From assembly GCF_001424645.1 (NCBI RefSeq), contig NZ_LMQR01000001.1, forward strand, positions 3,047,857 to 3,111,856: a DNA stretch of 64,000 nt. Direction: 5' to 3'. Both the position numbers and the translations under genes were made by a program. Positions 50,693 through 59,609 of this stretch are shown piece after piece. Numbering within the stretch: position 1 is the first letter of the stretch; each line of letters opens with the position of its first letter. Under the pieces are notes generated by a model. It worked only from the letters and a program-made list of their open reading frames with translations, did no database searches and was not told where the DNA came from. Origin of the DNA: Frigoribacterium sp. Leaf415 (GTDB lineage: Bacteria; Actinomycetota; Actinomycetes; Actinomycetales; Microbacteriaceae).

Positions 50693-51849
50693 GCTGCCCC
50701 CTCGTCGGTGGTCGCGGTCTCGCCCGCGCCGCCGAAGCTCTGCTCGTAGGTCGCCAGCCACTGCTTCTGTTCGGTCATCAGCGGGTGCGGCTCGGAGTAC
50801 ACGTGGTCGAAGATGAGGCCGCGGTCGGGGTTCGGCAGCGAGACCGTGCGCCGTCGGACGTCGGCTCCGAGGTCGTCGCCCTCGGTCTCGAGGTCGGCGA
50901 AGAACGCGTCGCCCTCGCCTCGGTTCCGCAGGAAGGCCTCGAACCGCGTGATCGGGTCACGGGCGATCCACGACTGCAGCTCGTCGTCGGTGCGGTACTT
51001 GGTGGGGTCGTCGGACGAGGTGTGTGCGCCGACGCGGTAGGTGAGCGCCTCGATGAAGCGGGGCCCACCGCCGCCACGGGCGGCCTCGAGGTCGCGGCGG
51101 CTGACGGCGTAGCTCGCGAGCACGTCGTTGCCGTCGACCTGCGTGCCGGGGATGCCGAAGCCGCCGGCTCGGGCGACGAGGGGCGTGCGCGACTGGCGCG
51201 CGACCGGCACGCTGATCGCCCACTGGTTGTTCTGCAGGAAGAACAGCTCGGGGGTCTGGAAGCTCGCGGCGAACACCAGGGCCTCGCTGACGTCGCCCTG
51301 GCTGGTCGCGCCGTCGCCGAAGAACGTCACGACGGCCTGGTCGACCTCGGGATCACCCGTGCCGCTCTTGCCGTCGAGGCCGAGCCCCATGGCGAAACCG
51401 GTCGCGTGCAGCGTCTGCGAGCCGATCACCAGCGTGTAGATGTGGAAGTTCTGGTGCTCGGCGGGGTTCCAGCCGCCGTGCGTGTGCCCGCGCAGCAGGC
51501 GCAGGATGTCGACCGGGTCGATGCCGCGGGACAGGGCGACGGCGTGCTCGCGGTAGGACGGGAAGAGATGGTCCTGGGGACGGGTGGCGTGGGCCAGGCC
51601 GACCTGGGCCCCCTCTTGGCCGTGGCTCGGCACCCACAGGGCGAGCTGACCCTGGCGGGCCAGCGCCGCGGCCTCGCGGTCGAACCGACGGGTCAGCACC
51701 ATGTCGCGGTGGAGGGCGCGGAGTCCGTCGTCGCCGAGGGCGTCGACGTAGGGGCGGAACTCGTCGGCCGCAGCCGACTCGACCACCTCGCCCGACGGCG
51801 ACAGGAGCTGGACGGGCGGGGGCGCGTCGGTCGCTTCGGAGGAAGACAT
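50689..51849 (-). CDS. 2-oxoacid dehydrogenase E1 alpha subunit
   Basis: A 386-residue protein. Thiamine diphosphate/Mg2+ binding is shown by FFGDGATSQGDVSEALVFAA ending in QNNQWAI, and the phosphorylation-loop area by YRVGAHTSSDDPTKYR. The ALWVPSHGQEGAQVGLAHA and LFPSYREHAVAL blocks fit the E1alpha of branched-chain complexes. First gene of the E1alpha-E1beta-E2 operon. ATG at 51849 is chosen over an in-frame ATG 24 bases earlier, which lies in the palindrome-containing leader. Confidence 0.93.
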   Translation of the reverse strand: MSSSEATDAPPPVQLLSPSGEVVESAAADEFRPYVDALGDDGLRALHRDMVLTRRFDREAAALARQGQLALWVPSHGQEGAQVGLAHATRPQDHLFPSYREHAVALSRGIDPVDILRLLRGHTHGGWNPAEHQNFHIYTLVIGSQTLHATGFAMGLGLDGKSGTGDPEVDQAVVTFFGDGATSQGDVSEALVFAASFQTPELFFLQNNQWAISVPVARQSRTPLVARAGGFGIPGTQVDGNDVLASYAVSRRDLEAARGGGGPRFIEALTYRVGAHTSSDDPTKYRTDDELQSWIARDPITRFEAFLRNRGEGDAFFADLETEGDDLGADVRRRTVSLPNPDRGLIFDHVYSEPHPLMTEQKQWLATYEQSFGGAGETATTDEGAA

Positions 51850-51867
51850 GGCGTCCAATCTATTCCG

Positions 51868-51879
51868 CGGCATATGCCG
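51868..51879. promoter_or_regulatory. CGGCATATGCCG palindrome before the dehydrogenase operon
   Basis: A 12-base perfect palindrome in the 30-base gap between the dehydrogenase E1alpha start and the aminotransferase stop. It could be an Lrp/BkdR-type operator for the dehydrogenase operon, although the sequence is too short for a firm call. Confidence 0.4.
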
Positions 51880-52950
51880 TCACCGGGATGTGAGGTCGAC
51901 GATCTGCTGGGCGGCGTGCAGCAGCTTGTCGACCGACGACGGTTCGCCGATCGTGACGCGGACGCCCTCGCCTGCGAACGGCCGGACGACGACCCCGTGG
52001 TCGGCGAACACCTGGGCCGCCGCGGCCGTGTGATCGCCCGTGGCGAGCCAGACGAAGTTGCCCTGGGCCTCGGGGACCGTCCACCCCTGGTCGATCAGGG
52101 CGCGTCGCACCTGGTCGCGCAGCAGGACGATGCGATCGACCCGGCCGAGCAGTTCGTCGGCGTGGTCGAGCGAGGCGAGGGCCGCGGCCGCGCCCTGCTC
52201 GGTGACGGCGAGGGGGATGGCCGTGGCCCGCGCGGCGTCGAGCAGGTAGGAGGCGCCGATCGCGTACCCGACGCGGAGTGCGGCCAGCCCGTACGCCTTG
52301 GAGAAGGTGCGCAGCAGGACGAGGTTCGGGTGCAGCTCGGTGAGCGTCTCGCCGTCGACGGCCGTGCTGTCGGTGACGAACTCGGCGTACGCCTCGTCGA
52401 GCAGCACGAGCACGTCGTCGGGCACCGCGGCCATGAACGACTCGAACTCGCTCGTCGACACCGTGGTGCCCGTCGGGTTGTTGGGGGAGCAGACGATGAC
52501 GACGCGGGTGCGGTCGGTGACGGCCGCGGCCATGGCCTCGAGGTCGTGGCCCCCGTCGGCCCGCAGCGGCACCTGGACGCTCGTCGCACCGGCCACCGTG
52601 ACGAGCCCCGGGTAGGCCTCGAACGAGCGCCAGGCGTAGACGACCTCGTCGCCGACCGAGGCGGCGGCGAGCACGAACTGGGCCAGCAACGAGACCGAGC
52701 CCGCGCCGACGTGGACCTCGTCGACGGTGACGCCGAAGCGCGTCGCGAGGGCCGTCCGCAGGGCCGTCGCCGACGCGTCGGGGTAGCGGTTGAGCGAGAC
52801 GGCGCCACGGACGGCCTCGACGACCGAGGGGAGGGGCTCGAACGGGTTCTCGTTCGACGACAGTTTGAAGGCGTCGGGGGACGCCTGCTTGCCCTGGCGG
52901 TAGGGCGGCAGGGCGGCGATCTCGGGACGGAGTCGGACGGGAGTGGTCAC
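51880..52950 (-). CDS. Histidinol-phosphate/aromatic aminotransferase-type protein
   Basis: A 356-residue fold-type I aminotransferase. Conserved parts are [59 protein letters not shown] (PLP-binding Asp and Tyr), and [16 protein letters not shown] with the Schiff-base Lys. The length and NENPF/SKAYG blocks match HisC-like enzymes, including the aromatic aminotransferases of actinobacteria. No histidine genes are near, so the aromatic role is more likely, but that is inference. GTG start. Confidence 0.85.
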   Translation of the reverse strand: MTTPVRLRPEIAALPPYRQGKQASPDAFKLSSNENPFEPLPSVVEAVRGAVSLNRYPDASATALRTALATRFGVTVDEVHVGAGSVSLLAQFVLAAASVGDEVVYAWRSFEAYPGLVTVAGATSVQVPLRADGGHDLEAMAAAVTDRTRVVIVCSPNNPTGTTVSTSEFESFMAAVPDDVLVLLDEAYAEFVTDSTAVDGETLTELHPNLVLLRTFSKAYGLAALRVGYAIGASYLLDAARATAIPLAVTEQGAAAALASLDHADELLGRVDRIVLLRDQVRRALIDQGWTVPEAQGNFVWLATGDHTAAAAQVFADHGVVVRPFAGEGVRVTIGEPSSVDKLLHAAQQIVDLTSR

Positions 52951-53059
52951 GCGACCAGCCTATGGGGCGGGGGCCGCGTCGCGTCAGGGCACCGCGCCTC
53001 CTCGGGGGGATCTGCTCGGGCACTACCGCCTGTGGACGAGAGGTCGGCATGATGGGGGC

Positions 53060-53467
53060 ATGACCCGATTCGTCGTGAGGCTGCTCATCAACGCGGTGGC
53101 CCTCTGGCTCACCACGCTGCTCGTGTCGGGGGTGACGGTGACGCCCTACGGAGCCGGGGGCACCCTCGAGACGATCGTGACCTTCCTGCTGCTCGCCCTG
53201 GTCTTCGGCATCGTCAACGGCGTGGTCGGCACGGCGATCCGCGTCGTGGCGTTCCCCTTGTACATCCTGACGCTCGGCTTGATCGCCCTGGTCGTCAACG
53301 GCCTGCTGCTGCTGATCGTGGCGTGGATCTCGGGCCTGTTCGGCTTCGGGCTGACCGTCGACGGCTTCTGGTGGGGCGTGCTCGGCGCCGTCGTGCTCGC
53401 CGTGTTCGCGTGGGCCATCGGCGTCGTCGTCCGCCCCGTGGTCGGGCGGGGTGACCGTCAGCGGTGA
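53060..53467 (+). CDS. Phage-holin-family (PF04020-type) membrane protein
   Basis: A 135-residue protein with four membrane helices: LLINAVALWLTTLLVSGVTV, the TIVTFLLLALVFGIVNGVVG block, the PLYILTLGLIALVVNGLLLL block, and a last helix near FAWAIGVVVRP. This is the PF04020 pattern, a housekeeping family despite the 'holin' name; no phage genes are near. ATG at 53060. Its stop overlaps the phosphatase start (GTGA). Confidence 0.85.
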   Translation: MTRFVVRLLINAVALWLTTLLVSGVTVTPYGAGGTLETIVTFLLLALVFGIVNGVVGTAIRVVAFPLYILTLGLIALVVNGLLLLIVAWISGLFGFGLTVDGFWWGVLGAVVLAVFAWAIGVVVRPVVGRGDRQR

Positions 53468-53970
53468 ACCGGTTCCGCATCTGCTTCGTCTGCACGGGCA
53501 ACATCTGTCGCTCGCCCATGGCCGAGACCGTGCTGCGCTCGCTCGCCGACGACGCGGGCTTCGGCGACCGGGTCGAGGTCACGAGCGCCGGCACCGGCGA
53601 CTGGCACGTCGGCGAGGGTGCCGATCCCCGCACCGTCCAGGCCCTCGAACGCCGCGGCTACGATGGTTCGCGGCACCGGGCGAAGCAGTTCGAGGCCGAC
53701 GACTTCGCGCGCTACGACCTCGTGGTGGCGTTCGATCGCGGCCAAGAACGCATCCTCCGGGCCTGGGCAGGCGACGACGCCGACCGCTCGAAGGTGCAGC
53801 TGCTGCTCACCTTCGCTCCCGACGCGGCGCCGGCGGGCGGCGGTCTCGACGTCCCCGACCCGTACTACTCCGACGCAGGACTCTTCGACGAGGTGCTCGA
53901 CATGGTCGAGCGCGCCTGCTCGGCCCTCTTCCGCCAGATCGAACCCGCACTCCGCAAGGGACAGTCATGA
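53464..53970 (+). CDS. Low-molecular-weight protein-tyrosine phosphatase
   Basis: A 168-residue enzyme. The active-site P-loop is VCTGNICRSPMAE, with nucleophile Cys10 and Arg16, and the general acid Asp lies in VPDPYYSD. It dephosphorylates protein tyrosine, often linked to capsule or exopolysaccharide control. GTG start overlaps the upstream membrane protein, and its stop overlaps purB (ATGA). Confidence 0.95.
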   Translation: MNRFRICFVCTGNICRSPMAETVLRSLADDAGFGDRVEVTSAGTGDWHVGEGADPRTVQALERRGYDGSRHRAKQFEADDFARYDLVVAFDRGQERILRAWAGDDADRSKVQLLLTFAPDAAPAGGGLDVPDPYYSDAGLFDEVLDMVERACSALFRQIEPALRKGQS

Positions 53971-55349
53971 CGTTGCCTCCTCAGCCCCTCAGCCCGCTCG
54001 ACGGCCGTTACCGTTCGTCGGTCGGCACGCTGGGGGACCACCTCAGCGAGGCGGGGCTCAACCGGGCCCGCGTGCACGTCGAGGTCGAGTGGCTGATCGC
54101 CCAGACCGACCGCGGCGCGTTCGGCTCGACCCCGCTCGACGACGAGCAGAAGCGGGCACTGCGGGCCGTCGTCGCCGACTTCGGCCAGGCCGCGATCGAC
54201 GAGCTCGCCGGCCTCGAGGCGACGACCCGACACGACGTCAAGGCGGTCGAGTACTTCGTCCGGGCCCGTCTGGCCGAGTTCGGGCTCGACGGGATCGCCG
54301 AACTCACCCACTTCGCCTGCACCAGCGAGGACATCAACAACCTCTCGTACGCGGTCACCGTCAAGGCGGCCCTGTTCGACGTCTGGCTGCCGGCCTTCGA
54401 CGCCGTGCTCGCCGCCCTCACCACCTGGGCGACCGATGCCCGCGACGTGCCGATGCTCGCGCACACCCACGGGCAGCCGGCGACGCCGACCACGGTCGGA
54501 AAAGAGTTCGCCGTCTTCGCGCACCGCCTCCAGCGCCTGCGCTCGCAGATCGTCGGCACCGAGTTCCTCGGCAAGTTCAGCGGGGCGACCGGCACGTTCT
54601 CGGCCCACGTCGTCGCCGACCCCGGTCTGGACTGGCCCGAGACGGCCCGCGCCTTCGTCGAGGACGCCCTGGGGCTGACCTTCAACCCGCTGACGACGCA
54701 GATCGAGTCGCACGACTGGCAGGCCGAGCTCTACTCGCGCGTCGCCCACGCCAACCGTGTGCTGCACAACCTCGCCACCGACGTGTGGTCGTACATCTCG
54801 ATGGGCTACTTCACGCAGATCCCGCAGGCGGGGGCGACCGGGTCGTCGACCATGCCCCACAAGATCAACCCGATCCGCTTCGAGAACGCCGAGGCGAACC
54901 TCGAGATCTCGTCGGCGCTCTTCGACTCGCTGGCCTCGACCCTGGTCACCAGCCGCCAGCAGCGCGACCTCACCGACTCGTCGGCCCAGCGCAACATCGG
55001 GGTCGCCTTCGGCCACTCGATGCTCGCGCTCGACAACCTGCGCCGCGGCCTCGGCGAGATCGCCGTCGGCACCGTGACGCTCGAGTCCGACCTCGACTCC
55101 AACTGGGAGGTCCTCGGCGAGGCGATCCAGACCGTGATCCGCGCCGAGGTCGTCGCCGGGCGATCGTCGATCGACGACCCGTACGCGATGCTCAAAGAGC
55201 TCACCCGTGGCAAGCGGGTCGGGCAGGCCGAACTGGTCGCGTTCGTCGAGGGCCTCGACGTGTCCGACGAGGCGAAGCGGCGCCTCGTGGCCCTGACCCC
55301 GGCGACCTACACGGGCATCGCGTCGCAGCTGGTCGACCGCCTGGCCTGA
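53967..55349 (+). CDS. purB: Adenylosuccinate lyase
   Basis: A 460-residue fumarase/aspartase superfamily enzyme. LSPLDGRYR at the start is typical of PurB. The catalytic His lies in HTHGQPATPTTVGKEF and the signature loop is SSTMPHKINPIRFENAEAN. It cleaves adenylosuccinate and SAICAR in purine synthesis. The length and blocks match the long PurB form of E. coli type. ATG at 53967 overlaps the phosphatase stop. Confidence 0.96.
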   Translation: MTLPPQPLSPLDGRYRSSVGTLGDHLSEAGLNRARVHVEVEWLIAQTDRGAFGSTPLDDEQKRALRAVVADFGQAAIDELAGLEATTRHDVKAVEYFVRARLAEFGLDGIAELTHFACTSEDINNLSYAVTVKAALFDVWLPAFDAVLAALTTWATDARDVPMLAHTHGQPATPTTVGKEFAVFAHRLQRLRSQIVGTEFLGKFSGATGTFSAHVVADPGLDWPETARAFVEDALGLTFNPLTTQIESHDWQAELYSRVAHANRVLHNLATDVWSYISMGYFTQIPQAGATGSSTMPHKINPIRFENAEANLEISSALFDSLASTLVTSRQQRDLTDSSAQRNIGVAFGHSMLALDNLRRGLGEIAVGTVTLESDLDSNWEVLGEAIQTVIRAEVVAGRSSIDDPYAMLKELTRGKRVGQAELVAFVEGLDVSDEAKRRLVALTPATYTGIASQLVDRLA

Positions 55350-55694
55350 GCCCGTTCGGCGCAACGATGCCCCGACGGTGGATCGGCGTGCAAATCGCGA
55401 CACGCACGACGTCTCAGGCCGTCGAGGGCGAAGTCGAGCGGCGTGGCGTGCACCGATCGTCGAGTTTGGTTCGCCTGACGCGGTGCGGCCGGTCGGGTTC
55501 GGTACGCCGGCGGGGGTCGGTCGCATGCCGTGCCCGAAGGAGGCGCGAGTCGCCCCCCGGGATCACCGTGCGTCACCTGCCGGGCAGCACCTCGACAGAA
55601 CCCACCTGGGCCCGCGGCCCGAGACCCGGCCTGCGACGGGGCAACCCGCGACGGGGCAACCCCGACGCGGCATGCCGCGCCGCGGCAGCGTGCG
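55350..55694. other. Non-coding stretch after purB
   Basis: About 345 bases without a credible gene. It holds one motif copy (55538-55547) and two adjacent copies of a 15-base unit, GCGACGGGGCAACCC, at 55633-55662. No tRNA or known RNA was recognised. Confidence 0.5.
55633..55662. repeat. 15-bp direct repeat, two copies
   Basis: GCGACGGGGCAACCC occurs twice without a gap. It is too short to mean more than slippage, and is noted for completeness. Confidence 0.85.
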
Positions 55695-55940
55695 TCAGTG
55701 GCCGCGAGGCTTGTCGGCGTCGTCGATCTCGTGTCGCTCGTCGTCGTTGGGCTTGGCCGCGAGGGCGAGCATGGCGATGGTGACGAGCGCGACGATGAAG
55801 CCGATGCAGAGGAAGATCAGCGCGAGTTGCAGGTCGCGCGTCGTCATGAGGACGACGAGGCCGACGAAGGCGGCGAAGACCCCCGACAGCCCGAGGAACT
55901 CGGCGGGGCGGAACCGGTCGCGCCAGGTGGGGTGGGTCAT
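55695..55940 (-). CDS. Small two-helix membrane protein
   Basis: An 81-residue protein with two helices (EFLGLSGVFAAFVGLVVLMT and LALIFLCIGFIVALVTIAML) and a charged tail (KPNDDERHEIDDADKPRGH). ATG overlaps the stop of the next gene (ATGA), so the two membrane proteins are coupled. Unknown family. Confidence 0.7.
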   Translation of the reverse strand: MTHPTWRDRFRPAEFLGLSGVFAAFVGLVVLMTTRDLQLALIFLCIGFIVALVTIAMLALAAKPNDDERHEIDDADKPRGH

Positions 55941-56635
55941 GACGTTCGTGCCTTGTCGTCAGGGGTGTCGGCAGCGGCCGGGTGCCCGGTCTGCCATTTG
56001 AGCGAGAGGCCGGCGATCACGAGGAACACGCCGACCAGGGCGCCGTAGGCGCCCAGGATGCCGACGAGCACGGTCGAGGACGTCACTTCGCCCTCGATCT
56101 GCTCGATGCCGCCGAGCTGCTGGCTGTAGTCCGGCGGGACGACGAGGAAGACCACGGCCAGGGCCAGGGTCAGCACGCCGACGGTCGTCCAGTCACGGGC
56201 GAGCGGCGAACGACGGCGACGGCGCAGGCCGGTGAGCAGTTCGAGGACGCCCGTCAGCACGGCCCAGGCCGTGACGAAGGCGACCAGCACGGGCAACTGC
56301 CCGTGCGAGAAGACGAGGCAGAGGGCGCCGATCACGGCCCCGACGACGCCCTGCAGCACGGCGATGGTGCGGCTCGAGCGGTCGGAGAGGCGCAGGGCCG
56401 ACCCCACGGCGAGCACGACGCCGCCGACGACCGCCGCCGAGCCGAAGGCGAGCAGGCCGACCTGGGGCGAGTGGTCGGGGGTGAAGGTGATGGCCGCGGC
56501 GGCCGCGAGGGCGGGGACGGCACGCAGCACGGGGACGGGCCAGTACGCGGAGAGCGACGGGTCGACGCCCCGGTCCGAGGGGTCGGGCGACGCCACGGGG
56601 GCGGTCGCGCCGGAGTCGTGGTGCGCAGGCGTCAC
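55937..56635 (-). CDS. Multi-helix membrane protein (HdeD/DUF308-like)
   Basis: A 232-residue protein with about seven hydrophobic segments, including VVGAVIGALCLVFSHGQLPV and AFVTAWAVLTGVLELLTGLR, the latter like DUF308/HdeD repeats. The first 35 residues are an acidic cytoplasmic tail. GTG start at 56635. It is the first gene of a two-gene unit with the 81-residue protein. Role unknown; HdeD relatives are membrane stress proteins. Confidence 0.7.
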   Translation of the reverse strand: MTPAHHDSGATAPVASPDPSDRGVDPSLSAYWPVPVLRAVPALAAAAAITFTPDHSPQVGLLAFGSAAVVGGVVLAVGSALRLSDRSSRTIAVLQGVVGAVIGALCLVFSHGQLPVLVAFVTAWAVLTGVLELLTGLRRRRRSPLARDWTTVGVLTLALAVVFLVVPPDYSQQLGGIEQIEGEVTSSTVLVGILGAYGALVGVFLVIAGLSLKWQTGHPAAADTPDDKARTS

Positions 56636-56669
56636 GAGACCTCTTTCACGGGTGGGGGACCCGCCGAGT

Positions 56670-57353
56670 TTACCGCGCGCTCCTGAACGCCAGGCGGCGG
56701 GCGGTGCCGAAGGTCAGCGGCCAGCCGCGGCCCTTGAGCGTCGTGAGCTGACGCGCCATGCCGTAGGGCGTCACCCTCAGCACCCCCTCGGACTCGAGCG
56801 ACAACCCGGTGAGCACGCCGTCCATCACGCGTCGGGTGGAGGCCAGCCCCTCGGACGTGTCCAGCTCGGCCGCGATCAGCACGCCGGCCGGCAGGCGGCT
56901 GACCCGGGTGTAGGCGGTCGTCGTGTCGGCCCAGGTGGACCGCCAGTCGGGTCCGACCTCCTTGACGCACTCGATCAGGCGGACCGTCGCGACGTCGGGG
57001 TCGGGATCGTCGACGGTGAGCAGCCGGTAGTACGTGCGCCGGACGCCTTCGGTGCTCATGAAGAGCAGGTCGACGTAGCCCGCCACGACCGAGGCGGGCC
57101 GCGGCCCGGTGCCGACGACGGTGCCGCCCGTGACCCACGAGCCGTGGCCGTCCTTGGCGTCGGGCCAGATCTCGACGAGCACCTCGAGCCCCGAGATCTC
57201 GATCTCGTGCGCCGGTGCGTCCGATGCGGCGGCCTCGAGCGCGCAGTCCCGGAGCCCGTGGCCCTGGCGGGCGTCGCGTTCGCCCGTCCTGTACGGCACC
57301 TGCTCGAGGTCGTGCACCACCCCGCTGAGTCGCTCGACGAAACTGGCTGTCAC
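56670..57353 (-). CDS. Hypothetical soluble protein
   Basis: A 227-residue protein with no membrane segment that I do not recognise. It has a mixed beta pattern and ends in WPLTFGTARRLAFRSAR. The start is uncertain: GTG at 57353 is used, since the longer frame to 57386 crosses DNA that looks like a promoter (TAATCT). It is divergent from the desaturase gene. Confidence 0.6.
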   Translation of the reverse strand: MTASFVERLSGVVHDLEQVPYRTGERDARQGHGLRDCALEAAASDAPAHEIEISGLEVLVEIWPDAKDGHGSWVTGGTVVGTGPRPASVVAGYVDLLFMSTEGVRRTYYRLLTVDDPDPDVATVRLIECVKEVGPDWRSTWADTTTAYTRVSRLPAGVLIAAELDTSEGLASTRRVMDGVLTGLSLESEGVLRVTPYGMARQLTTLKGRGWPLTFGTARRLAFRSAR

Positions 57354-57510
57354 CCGCGATAGATTACGTGTGACATATGGTGGCACGCAAACGAGTCATG
57401 TGCGGCGATCTCCCGACACCTTCCCAGCCCGCGCCGTTACGTTCGCAGCATCTGCGGGCCGCCTCCGGCCCCTCCACCCGGCTGAGAAGTCGACCAGCCG
57501 CGGGAGCCCG

Positions 57511-58653
57511 ATGACCGCCACCGTCCCCACGACCACCCGAACCGCGCAGCCGCGCATCGTCCACGCACCGGCAGGTGCGGCGCCCGCCGGGTTCCGTCCC
57601 ACCGTCGCGGGCCAGGTCGGCAAGCCGACCAGCACCTACTCGAGCCTGCTCAAGTCCGTGCGTGAGGCAGGCCTGCTGCAGCGTCGCACCGGCTTCTACG
57701 TCACGGTCTTCGTCGTGCTGGTGGTCTGCCTCGGCGGCGCGGCCGCCGGCTTCGTCCTGCTGGGCTCGAGCTGGTTCCAGTTGCTGATCGCCGGGGCCCT
57801 GGGCATCATCCTCACGCAGTTCGCGTTCCTCACGCACGAGGCCGCGCACCGTCAGGTGTTCGAGTCGGGCACGCGCAACGACAAGGTCGGTCGCGTGCTC
57901 GCCGCCGGCGTCGTGGGCATCAGCTACGCGTGGTGGATGACCAAGCACAGCCGTCACCACGCCAACCCCAACACCAAGGGCAAAGACCCCGACATCGCGT
58001 TCGACACGATCTCGTTCCTCGAAGAGGACGCGGCGAAGCAGCGCGGCGTGCTCGGCTTCATCACCCGCCGCCAGGGCTACTTCTTCTTCCCGCTGCTGCT
58101 CGGCGAGGGCGTCAACCTGCACGTGACGTCGTTCCGCACGCTGCTCGGTCGCGACAAGATCGAGGGCCGGGCGCTCGAGATCACGCTGATCGCCGTGCGG
58201 CTGGTCGCCTACTTCGGCGTCGTCTTCTGGTTCCTGCCGGTCGGCATGGCCTTCGCCTTCATCGGCGTGCAGATGGCCGTCTTCGGTCTCTACATGGGGT
58301 CGTCGTTCGCCCCGAACCACAAGGGCATGCCGATCATCCCCGAGGGCGCCAAGGTCGACTTCCTCAGCAAGCAGGTCCTCACCTCGCGCAACATCACGGG
58401 TCGGCACTCGACCGCGTTCATGGGCGGGCTGAACTACCAGATCGAGCACCACCTCTTCCCGAGCATGGCGCGTCCGAACCTGCGTGCGGCCAGCGCCCTG
58501 GTCAAGGCGCACTGCGCCGAGCACGGCATCCCCTACACCGAGACCACGATCGGCAAGTCCTACGCGATCGTCATCCGGTACCTCAACCGCGTCGGCCTCT
58601 CGGCCCGCGACCCGTTCGACTGCCCCGCGGCGTACGCGCTGCGTCCCCGCTAG
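57511..58653 (+). CDS. Membrane fatty acid desaturase
   Basis: A 380-residue membrane-bound di-iron desaturase. Three His boxes are present: HEAAH (near residue 109), HSRHHANPN (near 148) and QIEHHLFP (near 310). Four membrane helices lie in two hairpins. It inserts a double bond into membrane lipid acyl chains and helps keep membranes fluid in the cold. ATG at 57511. Confidence 0.93.
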   Translation: MTATVPTTTRTAQPRIVHAPAGAAPAGFRPTVAGQVGKPTSTYSSLLKSVREAGLLQRRTGFYVTVFVVLVVCLGGAAAGFVLLGSSWFQLLIAGALGIILTQFAFLTHEAAHRQVFESGTRNDKVGRVLAAGVVGISYAWWMTKHSRHHANPNTKGKDPDIAFDTISFLEEDAAKQRGVLGFITRRQGYFFFPLLLGEGVNLHVTSFRTLLGRDKIEGRALEITLIAVRLVAYFGVVFWFLPVGMAFAFIGVQMAVFGLYMGSSFAPNHKGMPIIPEGAKVDFLSKQVLTSRNITGRHSTAFMGGLNYQIEHHLFPSMARPNLRAASALVKAHCAEHGIPYTETTIGKSYAIVIRYLNRVGLSARDPFDCPAAYALRPR

Positions 58654-58693
58654 TCGGCGACGAGCACGACGAGCGCAGGAGGCGCGGGCCGGG

Positions 58694-58849
58694 TCAGGCG
58701 GACCGGCTCGCGCCTTCGTCGTCCTCGAAGAAGTCCTCGTAGCGGACGGGACGTGCGTCGCCGGACGCGGCCCGCGCCTCCCGGACCGCCGACGGGCGGT
58801 CGCGGCTGCCGGCCGGTCGGGACTGTTGCTTGGGGTAGGGGTGGATCAC
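58694..58849 (-). CDS. Possible 51-residue acidic-tailed small protein
   Basis: A GTG-initiated minus-strand frame reads VIHPYPKQQSRPAGSRDRPS and ends RPVRYEDFFEDDEGASRSA. The mix of a basic start and acidic end looks protein-like, but there is no clear ribosome site and no homologue in memory. The C-terminus lies next to a motif copy. Treat as tentative. Confidence 0.35.
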   Translation of the reverse strand: MIHPYPKQQSRPAGSRDRPSAVREARAASGDARPVRYEDFFEDDEGASRSA

Positions 58850-58970
58850 GAGCGGGGACGTCGTCGAGTCCCCCTCGTGTAACCGGAATCCACGGTCGCC
58901 TCCCGTCGTGGGCCGGACGTCGCATCCGGAGCCTCGACCGCCACGATACGAGTGGTCGGGGGCACTCGCG

Positions 58971-58989
58971 AGGGGCTTGTCAGGCCCTT
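58971..58989 (-). terminator. Weak hairpin after idi
   Basis: AGGGGCT-TGTC-AGGCCCT, a 7-bp stem with one mismatch and a 4-base loop, about 33 bases beyond the idi stop on the minus strand. A short pairing; possible terminator. Confidence 0.35.
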
Positions 58990-59021
58990 CGGTGAGCGCT
59001 AGCTTCGAAAGTTCGCCGCTC

Positions 59022-59591
59022 TCAGGCGGGCCAGGCGGCCAGTTGCCAGCCCAACCAGGGCGAGAAGGCGAACGGCGCGGCCGCGACGGCGTCGCGCAGC
59101 TCGGCGGGCTCGACCCAGGCCCATTCGGCGACCTCGTCGGGCGAGGGGTCGGGCAAGCCGACGGCGCGGGCCGTGAAGACCGGGCAGATCTCGTTCTCGA
59201 CCACGCCCGAGGCGTCGGTGGCGAGGTACCGGAAGTCGGGCAGGATCACCTCGACGTCGCGGACCTCCATGCCGAGCTCTTGGTGGGCGCGGCGCATCAG
59301 CGCCTCGGCCGGCGACTCGCCGGGGGCGGGGTGGCCGCAGAACGAGTTGGTCCAGACGCCGGGCCAGGTCTTCTTCGACAGGGCACGACGCGTGACGAGG
59401 ACGCGGCCGAGGTCGTCGGTCACGTGGCAGCTGAAGGCCAGGTGCAGCGGCGTCGTGGCGGTGTGCACGGTCGCCTTCGCGGTGGTGCCGATGGGCGTGC
59501 CCTCGTCGTCGAGCAGCACCACGAGCTCGTCGTGCGCGCCCGGGCGGTCACCGGACGTCGGCTGGGGATGCGTCGAGATCTCACGGGTCAT
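59022..59591 (-). CDS. idi: Isopentenyl-diphosphate delta-isomerase, type I
   Basis: A 189-residue Nudix-type IDI. The catalytic Cys is in TNSFCGHPAPGES, and the catalytic Glu lies in AEWAWVEPAELRDAV. It converts IPP to DMAPP for isoprenoids. Its place beside the carotenoid genes indicates precursor supply. It is divergent from crtE, with only 18 bases between the two starts. Confidence 0.95.
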   Translation of the reverse strand: MTREISTHPQPTSGDRPGAHDELVVLLDDEGTPIGTTAKATVHTATTPLHLAFSCHVTDDLGRVLVTRRALSKKTWPGVWTNSFCGHPAPGESPAEALMRRAHQELGMEVRDVEVILPDFRYLATDASGVVENEICPVFTARAVGLPDPSPDEVAEWAWVEPAELRDAVAAAPFAFSPWLGWQLAAWPA

Positions 59592-59597
59592 GAGAGG

Positions 59598-59603
59598 TAG
59601 TCT
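59598..59603 (+). promoter_or_regulatory. -10 element for leaderless crtE transcript
   Basis: TAGTCT fits the TAnnnT -10 rule and ends 6 bases before the crtE GTG, so transcription would start at or next to the start codon. No ribosome site precedes either crtE or idi in the 18-base gap. The -35 region would lie inside idi. Confidence 0.5.
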
Positions 59604-59609
59604 GCCCTG

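Noticed and set aside
53060..53467. Prophage remnant suggested by the 'holin' family name
   Set aside because: PF04020 proteins are chromosomal membrane proteins and no phage gene, integrase or att site is near.
55350..55694. tRNA or small RNA after purB
   Set aside because: No cloverleaf or conserved T-loop sequence could be found.
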